From Lachnoclostridium sp. UBA1308 (GTDB taxonomy: Bacteria > Bacillota > Clostridia > Lachnospirales > Lachnospiraceae): a stretch of 5,226 bases of DNA. Below the pieces are notes generated by a model that was not told the origin of the DNA, made no database searches, and was given only the letters and a program-made list of their open reading frames with translations. This document shows positions 1-5,096 of this stretch, one piece after another. Location: contig DBTU01000040.1 of NCBI GenBank assembly GCA_002307215.1, positions 493 through 5,718 of the forward strand. The letters run 5' to 3'. Made by a program: the position numbers and the translations under genes. The first letter of the stretch is position 1; each line of letters starts with the position of its first letter.

Positions 1-67
1 TTAATTTGTGTTTCTAGCTTAATGCAGCTATGTTTATTCTAAGGATAGGTATGTTATGTAATATATT

Positions 68-86
68 GAGCCGCCGAAAGCGGCTC
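68..86. repeat. GAGCCGC hairpin just upstream of the permease RBS
   Basis: A perfect 7-bp inverted repeat, GAGCCGC (68-74) and GCGGCTC (80-86), closes a CGAAA loop. No T-run follows, so it is not an intrinsic terminator. It ends three bases before the GGAGG of the permease ribosome binding site and could affect initiation or mRNA ends. The 12 bases at 75-86 read in reverse complement match GAGCCGCTTTCG at 5120-5131 exactly, so this hairpin probably belongs to the dispersed repeat family seen at 4413-4451 and 5104-5142. The hairpin is seen directly; the family link is inferred. Confidence 0.7.
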
Positions 87-98
87 ATGGGAGGTAGG

Positions 99-923
99 AT
101 GAAGAGAAGGAAGAAAAAGAATTTAAGTACGGCATCATTGATTTTTGCCTGCTGTGTATATCTGTTCTTGTATTTGCCGATTTTCATGGTTGTTGTATAT
201 TCCTTTAATGTAAATGAAACCAATATCGTATTCAAGGGATTTTCATTAAAATGGTATGCACAGATGCTTCAGGGTGGCGATTTATTGAATAGTTTGATAT
301 ATACCCTGAAACTGGCGTTCTATAGCACATTTATCTCGGTGATTATCGGCACACTTGCAACCATTGGAATGCATCGCTATCAATTTAGACTAAAAAAAGC
401 AATGAATGGATTGCTGTATATCCCGGTGGTTATACCGGAGTTGGTAATCGGTATTGCATCACTCGCAACCTTTACATTTTTAGGCTTTGAATTAAGCATG
501 CTGACACTGATTTTTGCTCATGTTACCTTTTGCGTTCCTTTCGTTATATTTACGCTGCGAGCAAGAATTGCAGGCTTTGATGCTTCCATTGAAGAAGCGG
601 CTATGGATCTTGGAGCAAATCAATTGAGAACCTTATTGCGGGTGACCATTCCGATGTTGACACCGGGAATTGTTGCCGGTGCAATGCTAGCATTTACGCT
701 ATCGATTGACGATGTTGTTATCAGCTTCTTTGTAGCAGGCGCAGGTGATACCACATTTCCGATTAAGGTATACGGTATGACCAGAGGAAAGATTACGTCG
801 GATGTATATTCACTCTCAACCGTCATGATCGTAGCAACTATATTGATTTTTTTAACCGCACAAAGAATACAGAGCAGTCTTGAAAAGAAGAGTGTTAAGA
901 ACAGTCAGGCGATTACCGGATAA
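99..923 (+). CDS. potC: Spermidine/putrescine-type ABC transporter permease, PotC family
   Basis: Inner-membrane permease of a polyamine-type ABC importer; it should pair with a PotB-type permease and a PotA-type ATPase, neither of which is in the window. The product is 274 residues, close to the roughly 264 of E. coli PotC. A basic N-terminus (KRRKKK) leads into a first membrane segment at about 12-35, with further hydrophobic segments at about 68-90, 103-125, 130-150, 188-210 and 240-262. The EAA loop that contacts the ATPase is clear: EEAAMDLGA from residue 165, followed by an IPMLTPGI stretch in place of the usual I-x-LP. ATG 99 is preferred because GGAGG (90-94) lies just before it, although the 4-nt spacer is short. 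In-frame ATGs at 30 and 87 would place the hairpin or RBS inside the gene. The next gene starts 10 bases after the stop. Family is secure; the substrate is inferred. Confidence 0.92.
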   Translation: MKRRKKKNLSTASLIFACCVYLFLYLPIFMVVVYSFNVNETNIVFKGFSLKWYAQMLQGGDLLNSLIYTLKLAFYSTFISVIIGTLATIGMHRYQFRLKKAMNGLLYIPVVIPELVIGIASLATFTFLGFELSMLTLIFAHVTFCVPFVIFTLRARIAGFDASIEEAAMDLGANQLRTLLRVTIPMLTPGIVAGAMLAFTLSIDDVVISFFVAGAGDTTFPIKVYGMTRGKITSDVYSLSTVMIVATILIFLTAQRIQSSLEKKSVKNSQAITG

Positions 924-933
924 ATGACAGAAG

Positions 934-2586
934 ATGAAAGGGGTGTTTGGAATAAAGGCAGATATCATCGTGAAAGGAACGATATATGATGGATTGGAAC
1001 AAAAGCCTTACAAGGGAATGATTGCGGTAAAGCACGGAGTATACTGTTACGTGGGCACAGAGGGGAAGTTTACTGATCTTTGTGACGAGAATACGCATGT
1101 TGTGTTCTGTGATGACGGTCTGGTGCTGCCGAATTTGTATGAAGGCCATGCCCATGTCAGTTCCGGAATTGATCTGTTTGGTGGAGTTAATCTTTATGGC
1201 CTGAAAACACCGGAGCAATATCTACAGGCAATTGAAGATTATGCAAAGGTAAACCCTCAGAGTGAATATATCATCGGTAGAGGTTTTCTTAACGGAAACT
1301 TTGATAAAGTCGGTCCTACAGCTGCTATGCTCGACCGAGTAGCCGTGGATCGATATGTTGTACTTAATTCGGAGGATTGTCATTCCTCCTGGGTGAATTC
1401 AAAGGTATTACAAGCGGTAGGAATTGAAGAACAGACGAAAGAATTACCAAATGGAGTAATTGTTCGTTATCCCGGTACGAACCAGCCTACCGGATGGCTC
1501 AAAGAAAAAGAAATGGATAGGGTAAAAGAGCTTCTTCCTGTGCACGGCATCAGGGATTTTAAAGAAGCTATTTTAAAATATCAGGAACTGGCGATTTCCA
1601 ACGGTATAGGCTGTACCTTTGAGCCTATCTTGAATGATAAGAATGATATCAATTTGCGACTTACGGCATATCGGGAGCTAGATCTTGAGAATAAATTGAA
1701 GATGAAATTTCGTGTAGGTGTTACGATGAACCCCGAAGATGACATCGATACCATATTGCAATTTGTGAAAGATAATCAAAATGAAGTCTCGGATTCCCAT
1801 TATATGATGATGGGAATTAAAGTGTTTATTGACGGTGTAATCGAGGGACATACAGCATACCTCCTGGAGCCGTATGCAGATCAGCCTGAGGATTGTAGTT
1901 ATAACATGTGGAGTCAGGAAAAGTTAAATACCTTGTTTGTTAAGGCAGCAGAGCTTGAGATTGAGGTTCATGTACACGCAATCGGTGATGCGGCGGTAGC
2001 TTCCGCACTGGAGGCCTTCGGGGAGGCCTTTTGTGTCACAGGTCGAAGGACAATGCGTAATTGTATTACCCACCTTCAACTTGTTGCGAAGGATCAGTTC
2101 CAGCAATTTAACGAGCTTGGAATAATAGCAGTTACTAATCCGTTTTGGCATTATAAGAATCCGGCATATTATGACTGCCTTGAGGTGCCATTTCTGGGGA
2201 AGGAACGTGCTGATCGTGAGTATCCGATGAAATCCTTTTTTGATCATGGTGTGATTGTGACTCAGGCGAGTGACTGGCCGGTTTCCTTCTGCTTTCATCC
2301 GTTCCTCGGGATGGAGATCGCGATTACAAGAAGAGAAGCCGGAAATACGGAAATGGATCCGCTGAATGAAGCAGAGAAAGTTACGGTGGGTCAGATGCTT
2401 CAGGCGCTTACAATCAACGGAGCATATCAGATGAAATTAGAGCAGAAGTCGGGAAGCATTGAGGTTGGCAAGAGAGCAGATTTTATCATGGTGGACCGGA
2501 ATGTATTTGAGATACCGCAGGCTGAGATAGCCGGAACAGTGGTACTCAGGCATTTTATTAATGGTAATGAGGTGTATCGTAAATAA
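934..2586 (+). CDS. Metal-dependent amidohydrolase, YtcJ/Amidohydro_3 family
   Basis: A 550-residue TIM-barrel amidohydrolase, probably cytosolic (no signal peptide), of the family that includes YtcJ-like proteins and N-substituted formamide deformylase. These enzymes hydrolyse C-N bonds of amides or cyclic amides using bound metal. Visible family marks are an N-terminal beta-sandwich segment (ADIIVKGTIYDG), HAH at 72-74 (first metal motif), DCHSSWVNSK around 148-157, a lysine at 296 in GIKVFIDGV, HVHAIGD with H346 and H348, H380 in ITHLQL, D447 in SDWPV, and the C-terminal GSIEVGKRADFIMVD return to the sandwich. Length is normal and all expected metal-ligand positions are present, so it looks active. 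It lies between permease and binding-protein genes, suggesting it processes the imported compound; the substrate cannot be read from sequence. ATG 934 has no well-spaced Shine-Dalgarno (AGAAG abuts it), so translation may depend on coupling to the upstream stop. Confidence 0.88.
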   Translation: MKGVFGIKADIIVKGTIYDGLEQKPYKGMIAVKHGVYCYVGTEGKFTDLCDENTHVVFCDDGLVLPNLYEGHAHVSSGIDLFGGVNLYGLKTPEQYLQAIEDYAKVNPQSEYIIGRGFLNGNFDKVGPTAAMLDRVAVDRYVVLNSEDCHSSWVNSKVLQAVGIEEQTKELPNGVIVRYPGTNQPTGWLKEKEMDRVKELLPVHGIRDFKEAILKYQELAISNGIGCTFEPILNDKNDINLRLTAYRELDLENKLKMKFRVGVTMNPEDDIDTILQFVKDNQNEVSDSHYMMMGIKVFIDGVIEGHTAYLLEPYADQPEDCSYNMWSQEKLNTLFVKAAELEIEVHVHAIGDAAVASALEAFGEAFCVTGRRTMRNCITHLQLVAKDQFQQFNELGIIAVTNPFWHYKNPAYYDCLEVPFLGKERADREYPMKSFFDHGVIVTQASDWPVSFCFHPFLGMEIAITRREAGNTEMDPLNEAEKVTVGQMLQALTINGAYQMKLEQKSGSIEVGKRADFIMVDRNVFEIPQAEIAGTVVLRHFINGNEVYRK

Positions 2587-2604
2587 ACGAGCAGCTCCAA
2601 ATAA

Positions 2605-2612
2605 GGAAGGAG
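2605..2612 (+). promoter_or_regulatory. Ribosome binding site fixing the start of the binding protein
   Basis: GGAAGGAG lies 8 bases before ATG 2621. It decides the start: the in-frame ATG at 2561 has no such site, lies inside the hydrolase gene, and would put 20 non-signal residues in front of the lipoprotein signal. Confidence 0.8.
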
Positions 2613-2620
2613 TGGAACAG

Positions 2621-3712
2621 ATGAAAAGGAAAGTTATTTATGTCAGAGGAATGGTATTATTGTTGATTGCCCTTTGTGCTACTTTTATTGGGTGCGGTAA
2701 GAAGGAGGGTGTAACAAAGGATGGATATGCAGATAAACTGTATCTCTATAACTGGACAGAGTATATGTCCAAGGATGTCCTTGATTTGTTCGAGAAAGAG
2801 TATGGAATCAAGGTAGTCGAATCTACTTATGAATCAAACGATGAAATGCTTGCTAAGTTGGTTGCTGGCAAAAGAGGCACCTATGATATAGCGGTTCCTA
2901 CTAATTTTTTCATTCAAGCCATGAAAGAGAATGATCTTCTGGAACCTTATGATCAAGATGCAATGACCAATATGAAAAACATTAATCCATCCTATCTGGA
3001 TGCAGCATATGATCCCGGTAATGTTGATACAATACCTTATATGGGTACGGTTGCACTTACAATCGGAAATAAGAAAATGTTGAGTGATTTAGGCGTAACA
3101 ATCAACAATGTCAATGATTTATTCAGTCCTGCACTTAAGAACAATATTATTATCATGGATGATAATGAAGGTATTATCTCGCTTGCACTGGAGGGACTGA
3201 ACTATGATCCGCTGACGAATGACGAGAAGCAGATTGCAGAAACCAAGAAATACATGCTTGATCTCAATAAGAATATCAAAGCGTTTCCCAGTACCGCTGA
3301 CGGACGTACAATGCTAGCCAGAGGAGAGGTTGCCGTAGGTCACATTTATGGCGGTGATGCAGCACAAGCGATGGCAGAAAATTCGGATCTTGAGATCGTT
3401 ATGAAGGATGCACCGATTTCTTTAAGTGTTGACTGCTTTGTTTTGCTGAAAGGAAGTAAACATAAAAAGGAAGCAGAGCTCTTCATTAATTTCCTGCTAC
3501 GCCCGGATATTTCAGCTAAGCTGACAGAAGAATTTCCCTATGTATGTGTAAATGATGCGGCTAAGGACTATTTGAGTGATGAAATTCTGAATAATCCGGC
3601 ATGCTTCCTACCGGAAGATCTACTGGATAATATATATTTTATCGAAGAGAAAAGTCCCGAGGTTTTATCACAGGAAGTTAATATTGTAACTGAGATTAAA
3701 TCGGCGAGATAA
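2621..3712 (+). CDS. potD: PotD-like substrate-binding lipoprotein of an ABC importer
   Basis: Extracytoplasmic solute-binding protein that delivers ligand to the PotC-type permease. It has 363 residues. A lipoprotein signal peptide (basic MKRKVIYVR, hydrophobic core at about 10-23) ends in the lipobox FIGC, with Cys25 as the lipidated residue. The mature part follows PotD closely: LYLYNWTEYM near 41-49, STYESNDEML, FFIQAM near 96-101, the hinge region around DDNEG 180-184, GHIYGGDA near 240-247, and FINFLLRPD in the C-lobe. W45, E47, Y48 and D271 correspond to conserved PotD ligand residues (W34, E36, Y37, D257 of E. coli). Other contact positions appear changed: W229 to Y243, W255 to S269, E171 to G184, Y85 to Phe. 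That comparison uses remembered PotD numbering aligned by eye. Fold and role are secure; the ligand may not be spermidine. Confidence 0.9.
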   Translation: MKRKVIYVRGMVLLLIALCATFIGCGKKEGVTKDGYADKLYLYNWTEYMSKDVLDLFEKEYGIKVVESTYESNDEMLAKLVAGKRGTYDIAVPTNFFIQAMKENDLLEPYDQDAMTNMKNINPSYLDAAYDPGNVDTIPYMGTVALTIGNKKMLSDLGVTINNVNDLFSPALKNNIIIMDDNEGIISLALEGLNYDPLTNDEKQIAETKKYMLDLNKNIKAFPSTADGRTMLARGEVAVGHIYGGDAAQAMAENSDLEIVMKDAPISLSVDCFVLLKGSKHKKEAELFINFLLRPDISAKLTEEFPYVCVNDAAKDYLSDEILNNPACFLPEDLLDNIYFIEEKSPEVLSQEVNIVTEIKSAR

Positions 3713-3714
3713 AA

Positions 3715-3728
3715 TGCGTTAAAACGCA
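3715..3728. promoter_or_regulatory. Palindrome, candidate operator upstream of the XRE regulator
   Basis: TGCGTTAAAACGCA is a perfect 14-bp palindrome located between the binding-protein stop and the regulator start. XRE-type regulators commonly bind short palindromes near their own genes, so autoregulation is plausible. The 9-mer AACGCACAA at 3723-3731 recurs at 4486-4494, inside the spacer of the P-II gene promoter. There is no T-run, so it is not a terminator. The palindrome is seen directly; operator function is inferred. Confidence 0.35.
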
Positions 3729-3754
3729 CAATCAGACGGGCAGAGAGGAGACAT

Positions 3755-4309
3755 ATGGAATATATTACCCAAAATGTGTCAAGAAATCTTAAAAGAATAC
3801 GAAAAGCCAGGGATATGAGCCTTGATGATGTGGCAAAGCAGACAGGAATCAGTAAAAGCATGCTCGGACAAATTGAACGCGGCGTGTCAACCCCAACCGT
3901 TGAGACGCTTGGTAAAATCGTGAGTGGTCTGAGAACTTCTTTTAATTCCTTGATCAGCGCAGCCAAAAATGATATCGTCCTTGTTGACAAGGAGGAACTG
4001 GCACCTTCTTATATCAGTGTAAATGCCGATTATAAGGCCTATGAATATTTTCCTTATGAAGAGGACCGGACCTTTGAAATCTATCTGATGAATCTGCAAG
4101 CCCACGCAAGCTACAGTTCGGAAAGCCATGGTGATAACACCTATGAATATCTTACAGTGATGTCCGGTAGCTTGACAGTTAAGGTAGATGACTGTTGTTA
4201 CGAGGTGACGGAAGAAAATTCCATCAGGTTTCCTACCAACAATAAACATGAGTATATTAATACGGGAGATCAGATAGCTAAATTCAGCGTGACCTTCACA
4301 TGGAACTAA
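3755..4309 (+). CDS. XRE-family HTH regulator with C-terminal cupin domain (PuuR-like architecture)
   Basis: A 184-residue cytosolic DNA-binding regulator, almost the same length as E. coli PuuR (185), the repressor of putrescine utilisation with the same domain order. The HTH_3 domain spans about 7-62, with turn and recognition helix in DDVAKQTGISKSMLGQIERG. The cupin domain covers about 110-182. Motif 1 keeps H125, E131 and G138 but lacks the second histidine of the classical HxH; motif 2 keeps P160, H165 and N169. Metal binding is therefore uncertain and the barrel may bind ligand without metal. AGAGGAG (3744-3750) lies 4 bases upstream of the ATG. The gene starts 42 bases after the binding protein, so it probably controls the upstream transport/hydrolase genes in response to their substrate. 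The last two codons and stop lie inside the first unit of a 25-bp tandem repeat. The domain call is firm; the regulatory target is inferred. Confidence 0.9.
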   Translation: MEYITQNVSRNLKRIRKARDMSLDDVAKQTGISKSMLGQIERGVSTPTVETLGKIVSGLRTSFNSLISAAKNDIVLVDKEELAPSYISVNADYKAYEYFPYEEDRTFEIYLMNLQAHASYSSESHGDNTYEYLTVMSGSLTVKVDDCCYEVTEENSIRFPTNNKHEYINTGDQIAKFSVTFTWN

Positions 4310-4373
4310 TGAGACGTAAGTGCCATGAAACTAATAGAACGTAAGTTCCATGGAACTAATGGAACGTAGTTAC
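4299..4373. repeat. Three tandem 25-bp units overlapping the regulator stop codon
   Basis: Units at 4299-4323, 4324-4348 and 4349-4373 each begin CATGRAACTAAT and continue with a purine-rich GA(G/A)ACGTA-like part, with exactly 25 bases between starts. The second junction forms a perfect 14-bp palindrome AGTTCCATGGAACT (4344-4357), and the first junction forms an imperfect one. Within a unit GGAAC-TAAT-GGAAC is also a short direct repeat. The first unit supplies the final Trp-Asn-stop of the regulator. Possible roles are an operator array, an RNA structure, or drift of a mobile repeat; the sequence does not decide. Confidence 0.85.
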
Positions 4374-4412
4374 TGTTCACACCCCAGCCAAAGAAGATGA
4401 TATGATTTCGGT

Positions 4413-4451
4413 AAATGTTTCCGAAGCGGAGCCGCTCCCGCTTAGTTGCAT
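4413..4451. repeat. 39-nt dispersed repeat, copy 1
   Basis: It aligns without gaps to 5104-5142 with 32 of 39 identities (counted by eye). Conserved blocks are AAATGTTTCC, GGAGCCGCT, CGCT and AGTTGCAT. Local foldings include TTCGG (4407-4411) with CCGAA (4421-4425), and alternatively AAGCGG (4424-4429) with CCGCTT (4438-4443). Unlike copy 2, it lacks the right-hand partner arm and runs directly into a 25-bp unit. Confidence 0.75.
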
Positions 4452-4473
4452 GAAACTAATTGTTCGTAATTTC
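4449..4473. repeat. Fourth, separated copy of the 25-bp unit
   Basis: It starts CATGAAACTAAT like the tandem array, followed by a diverged second half (TGTTCGTAATTTC). It shares its first three bases with the end of the 39-nt repeat, so AGTT...AACT (4444-4457) again forms a palindrome-like junction. It ends two bases before the -35 box of the P-II gene promoter, so a protein bound here could affect transcription. Confidence 0.7.
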
Positions 4474-4475
4474 TA

Positions 4476-4504
4476 TTGACAGTATAACGCACAACTGCTA
4501 TAAT
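4476..4504 (+). promoter_or_regulatory. Consensus sigma-A promoter for the P-II gene
   Basis: TTGACA (4476-4481) and TATAAT (4499-4504) match consensus perfectly with a 17-nt spacer, and a TGC extension precedes the -10 box. Transcription should start near 4511, giving a leader of about 108 nt. The spacer contains AACGCACAA (4486-4494), also found at the candidate operator in front of the XRE gene. No sigma-54 type GG...GC promoter is seen, so nitrogen control, if any, would come from an added factor or from the leader. Confidence 0.88.
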
Positions 4505-4582
4505 TTGCATAAGCTAGAATTTGATAATTGAATATGTTATACAAACCAAACAAATGCGTTTAAGAGGAGGGAATCTGCTTAG

Positions 4583-4600
4583 ATGCTTTTTTTATATTAG
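4583..4600 (+). other. Possible five-codon leader peptide (MLFLY) in the P-II gene 5' UTR
   Basis: GAGGAGGG (4564-4571) is an orphan Shine-Dalgarno-like sequence inside the leader. The next ATG (4583) opens only five codons before TAG, and the spacer of 11 bases is long. A seven-T run (4587-4593) lies in this mini-ORF, after a weak 4-bp hairpin (ATCT 4573-4576, AGAT 4581-4584). Such a layout could be a translated leader or a degenerate attenuator, but the stem is too short for a convincing terminator. Confidence 0.2.
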
Positions 4601-4618
4601 GAAGGGAAGGGATAGAAT

Positions 4619-4963
4619 ATGAAAGAAATTACAATGTATATTAAACCGGAGAAGCTTGAAGTTGTGAAAGAGATTTTACAAAAGCATGGCTGCGGCGGAA
4701 TGTCCGTTATGAGCATTATGGGTTGTGGAATTCAGTTGGGGGATACATCACCGGTGGAATTCAAGGGATTAAGGACTACGATTAATTTGATTCCCAAGAT
4801 TAAGATTGAGGCAGTTGTAAAGGATGAACTTGTGGAAGAGATTTTACTCGATATCCGTGATAAAGTAGCAACCGGACAGGTTGGTGACGGTAAAGTGATT
4901 ATTAAAGAAGTGGAAGATGTCATGAGAATCAGAACCGGTGAAAGAGGAACAGACGCAATTTAA
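4619..4963 (+). CDS. P-II family nitrogen regulatory protein with atypical T-loop
   Basis: A 114-residue trimeric-type signal protein of the GlnB/GlnK family, which senses ATP/ADP and 2-oxoglutarate and controls ammonium transporters and nitrogen enzymes by direct contact. The fold signature is complete: MKEITMYIKPEKLE at the start, T-loop at about 37-58, the ATP-binding B-loop TGQVGDGK at 85-92 (K92 equals K90 of E. coli GlnK), and the C-terminal VMRIRTGE with R103 and R105. Q39 and K60 (K58 of GlnK, which helps bind 2-oxoglutarate) are kept. The T-loop is two residues longer than in GlnK; F48 and T53 replace Tyr46 and Tyr51, and Ile38 replaces Arg38. Uridylylation at Tyr51 is therefore impossible. 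AAGGGA (4607-4612) with a 6-nt spacer supports the start. Promoter and terminator make it a single-gene unit with no amtB or nif gene in view. It does not closely resemble the NifI1/NifI2 subgroups as I recall them. Confidence 0.93.
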   Translation: MKEITMYIKPEKLEVVKEILQKHGCGGMSVMSIMGCGIQLGDTSPVEFKGLRTTINLIPKIKIEAVVKDELVEEILLDIRDKVATGQVGDGKVIIKEVEDVMRIRTGERGTDAI

Positions 4964-4978
4964 TATAGACGAATGAGC

Positions 4979-5011
4979 AAAGATGCTAACCCGTAATGTT
5001 AGCATCTTTTT
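4979..5011 (+). terminator. Intrinsic terminator of the P-II gene
   Basis: A perfect 12-bp stem, AAAGATGCTAAC (4979-4990) with GTTAGCATCTTT (4998-5009), closes a 7-nt loop, and the T-run covers 5007-5011. It starts 15 bases after the stop codon, a typical Rho-independent arrangement. The A-rich 5' arm and T-run may allow some activity on the opposite strand as well. Confidence 0.92.
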
Positions 5012-5042
5012 GTTTATCAGGAAGGATGCGAATAGGCCGCGA

Positions 5043-5073
5043 GCTGTAAGCAACATGTTGGTTGCAGTTCAGC
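5043..5073. repeat. Hairpin between terminator and large inverted repeat
   Basis: GCTG (5043-5046) pairs with CAGC (5070-5073) and GCAAC (5050-5054) with GTTGC (5061-5065), separated by an internal loop and closed by a 6-nt loop. The interior CAACATGTTG is itself palindromic. It has no T-run and no ORF with a credible ribosome site. It may be part of the same structured element as the following repeat. Confidence 0.5.
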
Positions 5074-5096
5074 CTAGCAAGGATAGTGACAAGACC

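Noticed and set aside
1..42. Open frame 1 ending at TAA 40-42, possibly the end of an upstream potB
   Set aside because: Only 13 codons are visible and they do not resemble a PotB C-terminus; this cannot be supported without upstream sequence.
30..98. A 23-codon extension of the permease from ATG 30, or a short one from ATG 87
   Set aside because: The extension runs through a perfect hairpin and through the GGAGG site, and PotC proteins do not have such a tail.
2594..2613. Possible hairpin hiding the binding-protein RBS (GCTCC with GGAGT)
   Set aside because: It has only five pairs including a G-U, with a 10-nt loop; such pairings are common by chance near purine-rich ribosome sites.
2561..2620. 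A 20-codon N-terminal extension of the binding protein from ATG 2561
   Set aside because: It overlaps the end of the hydrolase gene, has no ribosome site, and would bury the lipoprotein signal peptide; ATG 2621 with GGAAGGAG fits far better.
3684..3715. A possible internal promoter for the XRE gene (TTGTAA ... TAAAAT)
   Set aside because: The -35 matches only 4 of 6 positions and the spacer is 20 nt, or 18 nt with a worse -10; not strong enough to annotate.
3568..4249. Overlapping minus-strand open frames of 120-140 codons opposite the binding-protein and regulator genes
   Set aside because: They are antisense to well-supported genes, have no family features or ribosome sites, and are expected by chance.
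4299..4473. A CRISPR array
   Set aside because: The 25-bp units abut directly with no unique spacers, and no cas gene is present.
4505..4618. A riboswitch in the P-II leader
   Set aside because: I find no stable stem with a clear terminator or sequestrator and no recognisable aptamer core; the only T-run follows a 4-bp stem.
5026..5049. A seven-codon ORF after AGGAAGG downstream of the terminator
   Set aside because: It is too short, the site touches the ATG directly, and it lies after an intrinsic terminator with no promoter seen.
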